A stretch of DNA of 56,102 bases from Mycolicibacter sinensis (GCF_001667375.1 NZ_LZIN01000095.1:1-56102), one strand, 5' to 3'. Numbered from the stretch's first letter, positions 15,238-25,489 are shown. Program-made: numbers and translations. Notes: generated by a model from the sequence alone, not told the origin.

Positions 15238-16929
15238 ATGCCGCACGTCATCAGCCAGGCATGCTGTAACGACGCGTCCTGCGTCTTCGCCTGCCCGGTC
15301 TACTGCATTCATCCCAGCCCGGATGAACCGGACTTCGCCACCACGGAGATGCTCTACATCGACCCGGACGCCTGCGTGGACTGCGGGGCCTGCGTGCGGG
15401 CCTGCCCGGTCGGCGCGATCTACCCGGACACCGCGCTGCCGCCCGAGCAGCTGCCGTTCATCGAGATCAACAAGTCCTACTACCCCAAGCGGCCCGAGGG
15501 TGTGAAGCTGCCGCCGACGTCCAAGCTGGCCCCGATCCTGCCGGCCGCCGAAGTACACAAGCGCGGCAGGCATCCGCTGACGGTGGCCATCGTCGGCTCG
15601 GGCCCGGCGGCGATGTATGCCGCCGACGAGCTGCTGACCCAGCCCGGTGTGCTGGTCAACGTGTTCGAGAAGCTGCCCACGCCCTACGGGTTGGTGCGTG
15701 CCGGGGTGGCCCCGGACCATCAGCACACCAAGCTGGTCACCCGCTTGTTCGACGAGATCTCCCGGCGGCGGGGCTTCAACTTCTTCTTCAATGTCGAGGT
15801 CGGCAAGCACCTGAGCCACGCCGACCTGCTTCAGTACCACCACGCCGTGCTGTACGCCTCCGGCGCGCTGCATGACCGCCGGTTAAAGGTCGACGGCATG
15901 GACCTGGCCGGCACCGGCACCGCCACCGAACTGGTCGGCTGGTACAACGGGCACCCCGACTTCGTCGATCTGCCGGTCGATCTGAGCCACGAGCGGGTGG
16001 TGATCGTCGGCAACGGCAACGTGGCACTCGATGTGGCCCGCATCCTGACCTGTGACCCCGACACGCTGGCTGGCACCGACATCGCCGATCATGCCCTGGC
16101 GGTGCTGCGCGAGTCCCGCGTGCAGGAAGTGGTGATCGCGGCACGGCGCGGGCCGATCGACTCCGCGTTCACCCTGCCCGAACTGGTCGGCCTGACCCAG
16201 ACCGCCGAGGTGGTGCTCGACGCCGAGGACCATGCCCGGGTGCGCAACGACCTGGCGACCGTGCGCGACGACTTCACCCGGCAGAAACTGGAGATCCTGG
16301 CCAAGCTGGGTGACGCCGCCGCGCCGGCCTCCCGGCCCCGCATCCGGTTCGCCTACCAGCTGACCCCGGCCCGGGTGATCGGCGAGAACCGCGCCGCCGC
16401 AATCGAATTCACTGTCACGGGCACCGACCAGGGCCGCCGGATCGAGGCCGGGCTGGTGCTGACCTCGATCGGCTACCACGGCACCCCGATCGCCGACCTG
16501 CCGTTCGACGACGCCGCCGGTGTGGTGCCCAACGAGGGCGGTCGCGTCGTCGACCCGGCCACCGGGCGGCCGGTTGCGGGAGCGTACGTGTCCGGGTGGA
16601 TCAAGCGTGGGACCAACGGCTTCATCGGTACCAACAAATCCGACTCGCTCAACACGATCCAAGCCCTGGTCGCCGACTACAACGCCGGGGAGCTCAGCGA
16701 GCCGATCGGCGGCCCGCGCGCGGTGGCGCGGATGGTGCACGCCCGTCAGCCCGAGGTGATCGACGCCGCCGGCTGGAAGGCCATCGACTCCGCTGAGATC
16801 GCCAGCGGCGACGCACAGGACCGGCCGCGGGTGAAGTTCACCCGGGTGCCCGACATGCTCGACGTGGTGGACGATTACTCCGACGTGCCGCTGCTGCAGA
16901 ACCTGCTGGGAGCGCTGCGGCGGCGTTGA
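15238..16929 (+). CDS. fprB: Ferredoxin/ferredoxin-NADP reductase FprB
   Basis: 563 residues, a fusion of an N-terminal 7Fe/8Fe ferredoxin (about 1-75; cysteines in QACCNDASCVFACPVYC and CVDCGACVRACP) with an adrenodoxin-reductase-like flavoprotein. FAD site: VAIVGSGPAAMYAADELL near residue 118; NADP site: VVIVGNGNVALDVARIL near 255; C-terminal GWIKRGTNGFIGTNKSDS is diagnostic. It moves electrons between NADPH and ferredoxins. It is coupled to the diiron oxygenase gene. A copy of the palindromic repeat lies 24 bp after the stop. Confidence 0.94.
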   Translation: MPHVISQACCNDASCVFACPVYCIHPSPDEPDFATTEMLYIDPDACVDCGACVRACPVGAIYPDTALPPEQLPFIEINKSYYPKRPEGVKLPPTSKLAPILPAAEVHKRGRHPLTVAIVGSGPAAMYAADELLTQPGVLVNVFEKLPTPYGLVRAGVAPDHQHTKLVTRLFDEISRRRGFNFFFNVEVGKHLSHADLLQYHHAVLYASGALHDRRLKVDGMDLAGTGTATELVGWYNGHPDFVDLPVDLSHERVVIVGNGNVALDVARILTCDPDTLAGTDIADHALAVLRESRVQEVVIAARRGPIDSAFTLPELVGLTQTAEVVLDAEDHARVRNDLATVRDDFTRQKLEILAKLGDAAAPASRPRIRFAYQLTPARVIGENRAAAIEFTVTGTDQGRRIEAGLVLTSIGYHGTPIADLPFDDAAGVVPNEGGRVVDPATGRPVAGAYVSGWIKRGTNGFIGTNKSDSLNTIQALVADYNAGELSEPIGGPRAVARMVHARQPEVIDAAGWKAIDSAEIASGDAQDRPRVKFTRVPDMLDVVDDYSDVPLLQNLLGALRRR

Positions 16930-16952
16930 TCAGTGATGCCTCGGCGCACCCT

Positions 16953-17013
16953 CGCCGAGCGTGTACTCGCTGCGAAAAACGCGCAGAATTTCGCGGTGGT
17001 CACACGTTCGGCG
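16953..17013 (+). repeat. Palindromic intergenic repeat, copy B
   Basis: 61 bp with inverted ends CGCCGAGCGTGT / ACACGTTCGGCG (one mismatch) and the core TGCGAAAAACGCG. It matches the reverse complement of copy A across its whole length, with about a dozen and a half differences. Like copy A it lies between convergent genes, here fprB and citA. Confidence 0.75.
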
Positions 17014-17029
17014 CAAGTACGACCACGGA

Positions 17030-18151
17030 TCAGCCCACGGGGTGCGAGAGCCGATCCCAGCCGGCAACCGAATCCGCGCTGCGCGGGCCCGGTCCGACGT
17101 AGATCGCCGACGGGCGCACCAGCTTGCCCAGCCGCTTCTGCTCCATGATGTGGGCGCACCAGCCCGCGGTGCGCCCGCAGGTGAACATCGCCGGCATCAT
17201 CGCCGGAGGCACCTCGGCGAAGTCCAGGATCACCGCCGCCCAGAACTCGACGTTGGTCTCGATGGCCCGGTCCGGGCGGCGCTCTCGCAGCTCGGCCAGT
17301 GCCGCCTGCTCCAGGGCCGCGGCCACCTCGTAGCGGGGCGCGGCGAGTCGCTTGGCGGTGGCGCGCAGCACCCGGGCGCGCGGGTCCTCGGCGCGGTACA
17401 CCCGGTGACCGAAGCCCATCAGCTTCTCGCCGCGATCCAGGATGCCCTTGACCACCCCGCGGGCGTCGCCGGAGTCCTCGACCTCGGCGATCATCGGGAT
17501 CACCCGGGCCGGGGCGCCGCCGTGCAGCGGGCCGCTCATCGCGCCGATCGCACCGGACAGTGCCGCGCCGACGTCGGCGCCGGTGGAGGCGATCACCCGG
17601 GCGGTGAACGTCGAGGCGTTCATCCCGTGCTCGGCCGCCGATACCCAGTAGGCGTCGATCGCCTCGACGTGGCTGGGGTCGGGTTCGCCGCGCCAGCGGG
17701 TCATAAACCGCTCGGTGATGGTGGAGCAGCCGTCGATCTCGGACTGCGGCACCGGCGTCTGCGAGCCGCGCGCCGACTGCGCGACGTAGGACAGCACCAT
17801 CACCGCCGCGCGCGCCAACTGGTCACGGGCGGTGGCGTCCTCGGTGTCCAGCAGCGGCTTGAAGCCCCACTGCGGCGCCAGCATCGCCACCGCGGCCTGG
17901 GCGTCGACTCGCACATCACCGGTGCGCACCGACAGTTCCTGCGCCTCGGCGGGGGCCAGTGGGCGATTGAAGTCGCCGTCGACCAGCAGGGCCCACACGT
18001 CGCCGAAGCTGACGCGAGAAGCCAGGTCCTCGATGTCGACACCGCGGTAGCGCAGCGCGCCGCCGTCCTTGTCCGGTTCAGCGATCTCGGTGGTGAAGGC
18101 CACCGTGCCTTCCAGGCCGGCGACGAAGTTATCCGGGACTGCAGCAGTCAT
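17030..18151 (-). CDS. citA: Citrate synthase CitA
   Basis: 373 residues. Condenses acetyl-CoA and oxaloacetate. Catalytic landmarks: MSGPLHGGAPARV (His), LMGFGHRVYRAEDPRA (His), and NVEFWAAVILDFA (Asp region near the C-terminus). Shorter than the hexameric-type GltA2 encoded 4 kb away, so the organism has two isoenzymes, as in M. tuberculosis (citA Rv0889c, gltA2 Rv0896). Start MTAAVPDN at 18151. Divergent from pdxH by 85 bp. Confidence 0.93.
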   Translation of the reverse strand: MTAAVPDNFVAGLEGTVAFTTEIAEPDKDGGALRYRGVDIEDLASRVSFGDVWALLVDGDFNRPLAPAEAQELSVRTGDVRVDAQAAVAMLAPQWGFKPLLDTEDATARDQLARAAVMVLSYVAQSARGSQTPVPQSEIDGCSTITERFMTRWRGEPDPSHVEAIDAYWVSAAEHGMNASTFTARVIASTGADVGAALSGAIGAMSGPLHGGAPARVIPMIAEVEDSGDARGVVKGILDRGEKLMGFGHRVYRAEDPRARVLRATAKRLAAPRYEVAAALEQAALAELRERRPDRAIETNVEFWAAVILDFAEVPPAMMPAMFTCGRTAGWCAHIMEQKRLGKLVRPSAIYVGPGPRSADSVAGWDRLSHPVG

Positions 18152-18236
18152 GCCTCCGATTCTCCCACTCGCAGACCCGGCAGTTGCTACCGGTCGGTAA
18201 TGACGGCCGGGATGCGCAACGGCGTAGCGTTGTGCG

Positions 18237-18896
18237 GTGCACGAGACAGGCCCCGACAACGAGCACCTGGCGGCGATGCGAGTGGAATACCGGGAGAAGG
18301 ACAACAGCGGCGACCTCGACGTGGACTGGCTCGAGGACGGCTGGGAGGTTTTGCTGCGCAACTGGATCGGCGACGCCGAACGCGCCGGCGTCCCCGAGCC
18401 CAACGCCATGGTGCTGGCCACCGTCGAGGACGGCAGACCGGTCAGCCGTTCGGTGCTGTGCAAGAACCTCGACGGCAACGGCGTCACCTTCTTCACCGAC
18501 GACGGCTCGGCCAAGGCCGCCCAGCTGGCCGCCACGCCGTACGCATCGGCGACGTTTCCCTGGTATCAGCTGGGCCGCCAGGTCCACATCCGCGGCCGGG
18601 TCACCAAGACCGACGCCGCGATCCCCGCCGAGTACTGGGCGCACCGGCCCCGGGCGTCGCAGCTGGGTTACTGGGCATCGCAGCAGTCCCAGCCGATCGC
18701 CTCGCGCGCGGCGCTGCTCGAGCAGCTCGTCGAGGTCACCGCGCGATTCGCCGACGCCGAACAGGTTCCGGTCGCGCCCACCTGGGCCGGATATGTCATC
18801 GCGCCGGAAGTGGTGGAGTTCTGGCAGGGCCGGGAAGGCCGGCTGCACAACAGGATCCGGGTGAGCGGCGGGCGCATCGAGCGCCTACAGCCCTGA
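18237..18896 (+). CDS. pdxH: Pyridoxamine 5'-phosphate oxidase
   Basis: 219 residues, FMN-dependent enzyme that oxidises PNP/PMP to PLP. Motifs: PNAMVLATV, the FMN-binding RSVLCKNLDGNGVTFFTD, FPWYQLGRQVHIRG, and the C-terminal VEFWQGREGRLHNR(I)R that is the PdxH signature. The start is GTG at 18237; an ATG at 18276 is possible but would remove conserved sequence. In M. tuberculosis pdxH is elsewhere (Rv2607). Confidence 0.92.
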   Translation: MHETGPDNEHLAAMRVEYREKDNSGDLDVDWLEDGWEVLLRNWIGDAERAGVPEPNAMVLATVEDGRPVSRSVLCKNLDGNGVTFFTDDGSAKAAQLAATPYASATFPWYQLGRQVHIRGRVTKTDAAIPAEYWAHRPRASQLGYWASQQSQPIASRAALLEQLVEVTARFADAEQVPVAPTWAGYVIAPEVVEFWQGREGRLHNRIRVSGGRIERLQP

Positions 18897-18998
18897 CAAT
18901 CGGGTTCTGCCGGTTACTGACTTTACTTTGTAGTAACTTCTCATTCTATTCGGAATTTCTCAGGTTCACGGTTCCAGTAGCGGGAAGGCCGGCGTGAG

Positions 18999-21209
18999 AT
19001 GGCTCTTGGCTGTGTTGACGCGAATCGCCGGTCGGCTGCGGTTTCTGCCCGCCGGCGCACTCGGGTGATCGGCGCGGGTGCGGCACTGAGCGCGGTTATA
19101 GCGTTCGGCATGGCCGCGCCGGCTCCAGCTGGCGCGGAGGTGATCGACGATGTGCTCGATCAGGTATTGGCGCCGTTCGCAGATGCGGCGACTAACACCG
19201 TGGACTGGGCCGCGCTGTGGAGCCCGGCCGCGTGGGAGGCGTTCTTCGATCCGGCGCACTGGGATGCCGCCTTCGCCGCGGTAGCGACTCCCGGCGTCGC
19301 GGATGCGACCGCGTGGATTGACCAGCTCATCTATACCCCGCTGCACACCGGCATCGAGGCCTGGATCAACAGCGCCGGTCCGACCCCGATCCTGGACGGG
19401 CTCAACGACTTCAGCAAAGCCCTCGGTTGGGGCGCGATGATCGCCGACGGCACGGCCGGGACCGAGGCGACCCCCGACGGTGGTGCCGCCGGGTGGTTAT
19501 TCGGCGACGGCGGGGCCGGTTGGGACAGCACCGTCGCCGGCGGCGCGGGTGGTGCCGGCGGCGCGGCGGGGATGTTCGGCAATGGCGGTGATGGCGGTGA
19601 TGGCGGTGCCGGCGCCGACGGCATCAACGGTGGGCACGGCGGGGACGGCGGCGCCGGCGGATGGCTGATGGGCAACGGCGGCCGCGGTGGCGACGCCGGC
19701 CACAGCGGGATCGGCGGCGCTTCCACCGCACTGCCCGCTCTCGGTGGGACCGGCGGCACCGGCGGATCCCTGTTCGGCGACCACGGCGCGGCCGGCCATT
19801 ACGGCACGCGGACCGACGCACCGCCGGTCACCGACGACGGCGGGTTGGCCATCACCGGACGTTGGTTCACCGACAGCGACGGTCGGGTCGTCGTCTTGCA
19901 CGGGCTCAACCACAACTACAAGGTGCCGCCGTACGAGCCGTCGGCGGACGGATTCAGCGACGACGACGCGAAGTTCCTGGCCGACAACGGCTTCACGTCG
20001 GTACGGCTGGGGTTCGCTTGGGAAGCCGTCGAACCCGAGCCCGGCGTATTCGACGCGGCCTACCTCGCCTCCGTCGCGCAGACCGTGCAGACCCTGGCCA
20101 ACCACGGCATCGTCAGCCTGCTCTACCCGACCCAAGGCCTCTACAGCAGCACCTTTGGTGGCCAAGGCTTCCCGGACTGGATGGTGCAGACTGGGGGATT
20201 GCCCAACCCCCAGCTGGGCTTCCCGCTCAACTACGTAGTCAATCCCGCGGAGAACCACGCCTGGGATGCCTTCTGGAACAACGCCAAAGCGCCCGACGGC
20301 GTCGGGCTGCAGAATCACTACGCCTTGATGTGGCAATACGTCGCCAACTACTTCCAGGGCAACCCCAATGTGCTGGGCTACGAGCTGATCAACGAACCGT
20401 GGCCGGGCTCGCAGTGGCTGGGAAGCCTGTTCGGCAACCCGCACTTCGACAGCCAGGCGCTGACCCCCTTCTACAACCAGGTGGGTGCCGCGATCCGGTC
20501 CGTCGACCCGCACACTCCGGTGTTCTTCCAACCGAACACCATGTTCGGCAATCTTCCGATAGACACCCATCTGGGCAAGGTCGACGATCCGAACACCGTC
20601 TTCTCCTTCCACACCTACTGCCTCCAGTCGGCAGTCTTCGGCATCGACTTCGGCTGCGGGGCCTACTACGACCTGGCGCTGACCCGCGGCGAGGACTACG
20701 CGGACTCACACGGGATTCCGGCCTTCCTAACCGAGTTCGGATCCACCGCGCGGCTCAAGGCCATCGACGCCATGATCCCGGTCGCCGATCGGTTCCGGCT
20801 CAACTGGACCGAGTTCGCCTACGCCACCAGCGAGGTGACCAGCTCGGACCCGATCGGCCAGGCGTTGGTCTTCGACCCCAGCAAGCCGCCGGTCGGCGAC
20901 AACGTCGATTGGGACAAGCTGGCAATCATCGCCGCGCCGTACCCGCAGGTCGTCGGCGGCACCCCGGAATCCTGGTCGTATCACGACGGTGTGTTCCAGT
21001 TGAGCTACTCCACCGAGCGGGCTGACGGGCTGGGCAGCTTCGCGGCCGGGACCCAAACGGTCATCTCGGTGCCGCCCATCGAATACCCGGACGGCTACCA
21101 CGTGGAGGTCACCGGCGGCACGGTCGTCTCAAATGCCAACGCTCCGGTGTTGTTCATCGAATCCACCAGCGGCGCAAGCACCGTCAGCGTCGTCGTGCGC
21201 CCTGCCTGA
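18999..21209 (+). CDS. Secreted PGRS-repeat endoglycoceramidase-like GH5 hydrolase
   Basis: 736 residues. A Sec signal peptide spans residues 20-46 (APAGA). Residues 47-150 form an Ala-rich helical linker with no PE motif. Residues 160-260 are PGRS repeats (GGAGG, GNGG, GDGG, ending GGTGGTGG). Residues 282-735 form a GH5 catalytic domain: acid/base Glu E466 in YELINEP and nucleophile Glu E579 in FLTEFGS, followed by a C-terminal beta-sandwich. Block order (WFTDSDGR, SVRLGFAWEAVEPEPG, LINEPWPG, TPESW near 656) is close to Rhodococcus endoglycoceramidase, which cuts the oligosaccharide from ceramide. A cellulase is the alternative. The upstream ~100 bp is AT-rich and holds its promoter. Confidence 0.82.
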   Translation: MALGCVDANRRSAAVSARRRTRVIGAGAALSAVIAFGMAAPAPAGAEVIDDVLDQVLAPFADAATNTVDWAALWSPAAWEAFFDPAHWDAAFAAVATPGVADATAWIDQLIYTPLHTGIEAWINSAGPTPILDGLNDFSKALGWGAMIADGTAGTEATPDGGAAGWLFGDGGAGWDSTVAGGAGGAGGAAGMFGNGGDGGDGGAGADGINGGHGGDGGAGGWLMGNGGRGGDAGHSGIGGASTALPALGGTGGTGGSLFGDHGAAGHYGTRTDAPPVTDDGGLAITGRWFTDSDGRVVVLHGLNHNYKVPPYEPSADGFSDDDAKFLADNGFTSVRLGFAWEAVEPEPGVFDAAYLASVAQTVQTLANHGIVSLLYPTQGLYSSTFGGQGFPDWMVQTGGLPNPQLGFPLNYVVNPAENHAWDAFWNNAKAPDGVGLQNHYALMWQYVANYFQGNPNVLGYELINEPWPGSQWLGSLFGNPHFDSQALTPFYNQVGAAIRSVDPHTPVFFQPNTMFGNLPIDTHLGKVDDPNTVFSFHTYCLQSAVFGIDFGCGAYYDLALTRGEDYADSHGIPAFLTEFGSTARLKAIDAMIPVADRFRLNWTEFAYATSEVTSSDPIGQALVFDPSKPPVGDNVDWDKLAIIAAPYPQVVGGTPESWSYHDGVFQLSYSTERADGLGSFAAGTQTVISVPPIEYPDGYHVEVTGGTVVSNANAPVLFIESTSGASTVSVVVRPA

Positions 21210-21233
21210 GTTGTCGTGCGCCCTGCCTGGACG

Positions 21234-21584
21234 TCACGGCAGCTGGTCGCGGTCTTGCGGACAGTAGATGGTCGCCGCCGCCGCGATGAATTTCACGATG
21301 CTGCTGGTGCGAGGGAGGATGGCGCCGTCACCGGACTGAACCTCGTCGGAGCCGTTCGTCAGGCGCTCGACCAGGTCGCGGAACGGCACACCGCCGTCCA
21401 GTTGGTCGCAGACCCGGTGGGCCTGGGTGATGAGCTCGGGAGCGTTTGGCACGGCGGCTGGATTGCGCTGGCCGAGTAACGTCAGAAACCGCTCGTCCTG
21501 GCTCGGGGCCGCGACTGCGGGCCCGGCCAACGGCAGTGCCGTCCCAAACAACAGCGCGAGAGCAGCGCAGCGGCGAAGGCGCAT
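21234..21584 (-). CDS. DUF732-type small secreted protein
   Basis: 116 residues. Signal peptide (basic MRLRR then a hydrophobic run ending AVAA). The mature domain has the DUF732 pattern FLTLLGQRN...ITQAHRVCDQLDGG...IYCPQ with two cysteines likely to form a disulfide. Mycobacteria have many such proteins of unknown function. ATG at 21584; a GTG at 21599 is also possible. Convergent with the endoglycoceramidase-like gene, 24 bp apart. Confidence 0.75.
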   Translation of the reverse strand: MRLRRCAALALLFGTALPLAGPAVAAPSQDERFLTLLGQRNPAAVPNAPELITQAHRVCDQLDGGVPFRDLVERLTNGSDEVQSGDGAILPRTSSIVKFIAAAATIYCPQDRDQLP

Positions 21585-22008
21585 GGGCACGGTATTCACC
21601 GTCGCACATAGCCCCCGGTGCGTACAGCGGTTTCGACGGCCCGGCGACTAGGATTTCGTCCGTGCCGGAGCTAGTCGAGGCAGCCCGCTGAGGCTGTTCG
21701 CCGACACCACACCGCTGCGCAGCCCCGACTCGCCGACGCCGTGCACGGAGCGGCCGGCGCGGTGGTGGGAACGGCCGCCGCGGCGGCCGGCGGTGGGGTG
21801 CTGGTGATCGTCGGAGTGCTGCTCGCCGCCCTCGTGGCGCCGGCTTTCCTCGGCTACCGCCGGCCGGGACCGGCAGTGCCGCGATGACGGTTCCGCGATA
21901 CCCGGCCCCGGACGGGCGCGTCGGCCCCGAACCGACTACCTTTTCCTATACACGTTCCTAGTACACGCCCGATCGACTGGTTAGCCGAATAGCGCAAAGG
22001 GGTTCCTT
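21585..22008. promoter_or_regulatory. Intergenic region before gltA2
   Basis: 424 bp. It holds a possible small membrane-protein frame (see 21741-21886) and the gltA2 leader. The last ~70 bp are unusually AT-rich for this genome (CCTTTTCCTATACACG, then TTCCTAGTACACG) and contain candidate -10 hexamers TATACA and TAGTAC; GGGGTT precedes the GTG. Confidence 0.5.
21741..21886 (+). CDS. Possible small single-pass membrane protein
   Basis: A frame from GTG encoding 47 residues with an Ala/Gly-rich helix (GVLVIVGVLLAALVAPAF) followed by basic GYRRPGP. The frame stays open 23 codons further upstream with protein-like composition but no ATG/GTG there, so the start may be lost or the gene may be a remnant. 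Weak evidence. Confidence 0.3.
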
Positions 22009-23304
<1,296 letters not shown>

Positions 23305-23309
23305 CCGCC

Positions 23310-23678
23310 GTGACGAACCCGGGCAAGCCCCAGATCACCGTGCCGAGCGGTCCGGCCCCCACCGAGCTGGTCATCGAGGACATCGTCGTCGGAGACGGCC
23401 CGGCGGCCGCGCCCGGCGCTCAGGTCAACGTGCACTACCTCGGTGTGGACTACGACACCGGCGCGGAGTTCGACAGCTCGTGGAACCGCGGCGAGTCCCT
23501 GGAGTTCCCGCTCGACGGGCTCATCGCGGGCTGGCAGGACGGCATCCCGGGGATGAAGGTGGGCGGCCGGCGCCAATTGGTGATCCCGCCCGAGCTGGCC
23601 TACGGCCCGGCCGGCACCGGACACCAACTGGCCGGCAAGACCCTGGTCTTCGTGATCGATCTGCTCGGCACCCGCTGA
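23310..23678 (+). CDS. FKBP-type peptidyl-prolyl isomerase
   Basis: 122 residues, a single FKBP domain with no signal peptide, so cytosolic. Active-site residues are in VNVHYLGV(D)YDTG, EFDSSW, PLDGLIAGWQDGIPGMKVGGRR, IPPELAYG and LVFVIDLL. It catalyses cis-trans isomerisation of prolyl bonds. GTG start 5 bp after gltA2; the next gene begins directly after its stop. Confidence 0.92.
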   Translation: MTNPGKPQITVPSGPAPTELVIEDIVVGDGPAAAPGAQVNVHYLGVDYDTGAEFDSSWNRGESLEFPLDGLIAGWQDGIPGMKVGGRRQLVIPPELAYGPAGTGHQLAGKTLVFVIDLLGTR

Positions 23679-24131
23679 GTGCGCGCCCGGCTGATCACGG
23701 CAGCGCTGGTTGCGGTGCTGCTGGGCGCGTCCGGCTGTGAGCGGCAACAAGATTCGCCGCCCGGCACCGATCCCGGCGCCGCGGTGCCGGTCTCGGTGGT
23801 CCGGCACGGCAACGAGATCACCGTGGCCGGAACGGTGTCCGACCCAGCGGCCCGACGGGCGCTGCTGGACGCGGTGATCACCTCCACCGACGACGTCACC
23901 GTCATCGATCGGCTCGACGTGGCGCCGGGCGTCACGACACCGAACTTCTCCGGATCGGCTCCGGTCTTCGAAGCAGCGGCCGCGATCGGCGATTTCGCGT
24001 TGAGCGTCAGCGGCGACACCGTGACGCTGACCGGGACCGCGGCGAAGGCCGCCGAAGCGGCCGCCGTAGCGGAGGCGGCGAAGGACGCCTGGCCGCGGGC
24101 GGGCATCGCCAACGAGCTGGCGATCGGCTAA
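23679..24131 (+). CDS. BON-domain lipoprotein, ArfA/OmpATb without its OmpA domain
   Basis: 150 residues. Signal with a lipobox-like LGASGC, so probably a lipoprotein. The rest resembles the BON region of M. tuberculosis ArfA (Rv0899, OmpATb): a VAGTVSDPAARRALLDAV segment, a central VAPGVTTPNFSG and a second alpha/beta repeat (LTLTGTA-like). The peptidoglycan-binding OmpA C-terminal domain and the arfB/arfC partners are missing; the next gene is prrB. GTG start, contiguous with the FKBP stop codon. Confidence 0.75.
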   Translation: MRARLITAALVAVLLGASGCERQQDSPPGTDPGAAVPVSVVRHGNEITVAGTVSDPAARRALLDAVITSTDDVTVIDRLDVAPGVTTPNFSGSAPVFEAAAAIGDFALSVSGDTVTLTGTAAKAAEAAAVAEAAKDAWPRAGIANELAIG

Positions 24132-24137
24132 CCGAGC

Positions 24138-25481
24138 TCAGCGCGGCGGCGGCAGCCGCAACATCAGCCGCGCCCCGCCCATCGGGCTGTCTTCCAGCGT
24201 TGCCGTGCCGCCGTGCAGCCCGGCTTGCTGAGCCACCAGGGCCAGCCCGAGACCTGAGCCCGAATGCGATGCCGTCGACCCGCGGGAGAACCGTTCGAAC
24301 ACCACCTGGCGCTCCTCCTCGGGAAGCCCGGTGCCGTTGTCGTCGATGGCGATCTCCACGCCCGCGCGGGAGGTGACCGCCGACAGCTGCACCTGGGTGG
24401 CGCCGCCGTGCTTGACCGCGTTGGCGATCGCGTTGTCCACCGCCAGCCGCAGCCCGGCCGGCAACCCGACGATGATGCAGGTCGGCGATGGCACCAGTGA
24501 GACGTTCAGGTCGGGGAAGACCCGCATCGCGTCGTGCGCCGCCCGGTCGAGCAACTCGGTGATGTCCACCGGCACCTGGTCGTCGGCCGTGGACAGTTCG
24601 CCTTGGGCCAGCCGCTCCAGCGCCGACAGCGTGGCCTCGATCCGGGTCTGGGTGCGCACGACGTCGTTGAGGACTTCTTTGCGTTGATCATCGGGCAGGT
24701 CCAGGGTGGTCAGCACCTCGAGATTGGTGCGCATCGCCGTCAGCGGGGTGCGCAGCTCGTGGGAGGACACCGCGGCGAAGTCGCGTGCCGACGCCAGCGC
24801 CTCTTTGGTGCGGTCCTGCTCTTTCCAGATCCGCTGCAGCATGCCGCGCATCGCCAAGGCGATCTCGACGGCTTCACTGGCGCCGCGCACCTCGATCTCC
24901 GGTCGCTCGTCGCCGGCGTCGATGGAGCGGGCCTGCTGGGCCAGCCGGCGCAGCGGCCGCACCGCGAACGCGGCCAGCAGCCAGCCCAGCACGGCGGCCG
25001 CGCCGATCGCGAAGGTACACAGCAGCAGCACCCGCCGGTGCAGGTTGTTGGTGTCGGCGACGGTGGCGTCGTAGGTGGCGCCGACCGCCAGCGACCGCGG
25101 CCCCGGCCCGGGGATGTCGACGGTGCGCACCCGGTAGCGCACCCCGTCGATCTCGGTGTCGGCGTAACCGGGCTCGAGCTGGGGCAGCACCACCGCGGAG
25201 TTCGACGTCACCTCACCTGCCCGGCGCAGGGTGATCACCGCGTCGGTGGCGCCGGCTGATCGGGGCAGCTCGCCCAGACCGATCAGTGGGACCGTCAGAC
25301 CGGCCGCCTCGTCGAGCCGGCGGTCCAGCCAGTACTTGCGGTCGTTGGTGACCCCGACCCACACGATGGCGCCGATGATGACCGTCACGATCGCGGTCCC
25401 GATGGCGGTCGCCAGCACCACCCGGGTTCGCAGCGACGGCGTGCGGGCGAAGAGGCGCCGCAGCGCGTTCATGACGTTCAT
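24138..25481 (-). CDS. prrB: Sensor histidine kinase PrrB
   Basis: 447 residues. Two transmembrane helices (about 22-43 and 150-173) bracket a ~105-residue extracytoplasmic sensor domain; then HAMP, the HisKA box with phospho-accepting H241 in SSHELRTPL, and HATPase motifs NAIANAVKHGG, DDNGTGLP, FERFSRG and GSGLGLAL. Matches M. tuberculosis PrrB (Rv0902c). I chose ATG 25481, preceded by GAGGA; GTG 25493 would overlap the prrA stop by 4 nt. PrrAB is essential in M. tuberculosis and responds to host, nitrogen and redox cues. Confidence 0.94.
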   Translation of the reverse strand: MNVMNALRRLFARTPSLRTRVVLATAIGTAIVTVIIGAIVWVGVTNDRKYWLDRRLDEAAGLTVPLIGLGELPRSAGATDAVITLRRAGEVTSNSAVVLPQLEPGYADTEIDGVRYRVRTVDIPGPGPRSLAVGATYDATVADTNNLHRRVLLLCTFAIGAAAVLGWLLAAFAVRPLRRLAQQARSIDAGDERPEIEVRGASEAVEIALAMRGMLQRIWKEQDRTKEALASARDFAAVSSHELRTPLTAMRTNLEVLTTLDLPDDQRKEVLNDVVRTQTRIEATLSALERLAQGELSTADDQVPVDITELLDRAAHDAMRVFPDLNVSLVPSPTCIIVGLPAGLRLAVDNAIANAVKHGGATQVQLSAVTSRAGVEIAIDDNGTGLPEEERQVVFERFSRGSTASHSGSGLGLALVAQQAGLHGGTATLEDSPMGGARLMLRLPPPR

Positions 25482-25489
25482 CGTGGTCC

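Noticed and set aside
18999..21209. Calling the PGRS protein a PE_PGRS
   Set aside because: No PE motif at the N-terminus; the protein has a standard signal peptide instead.
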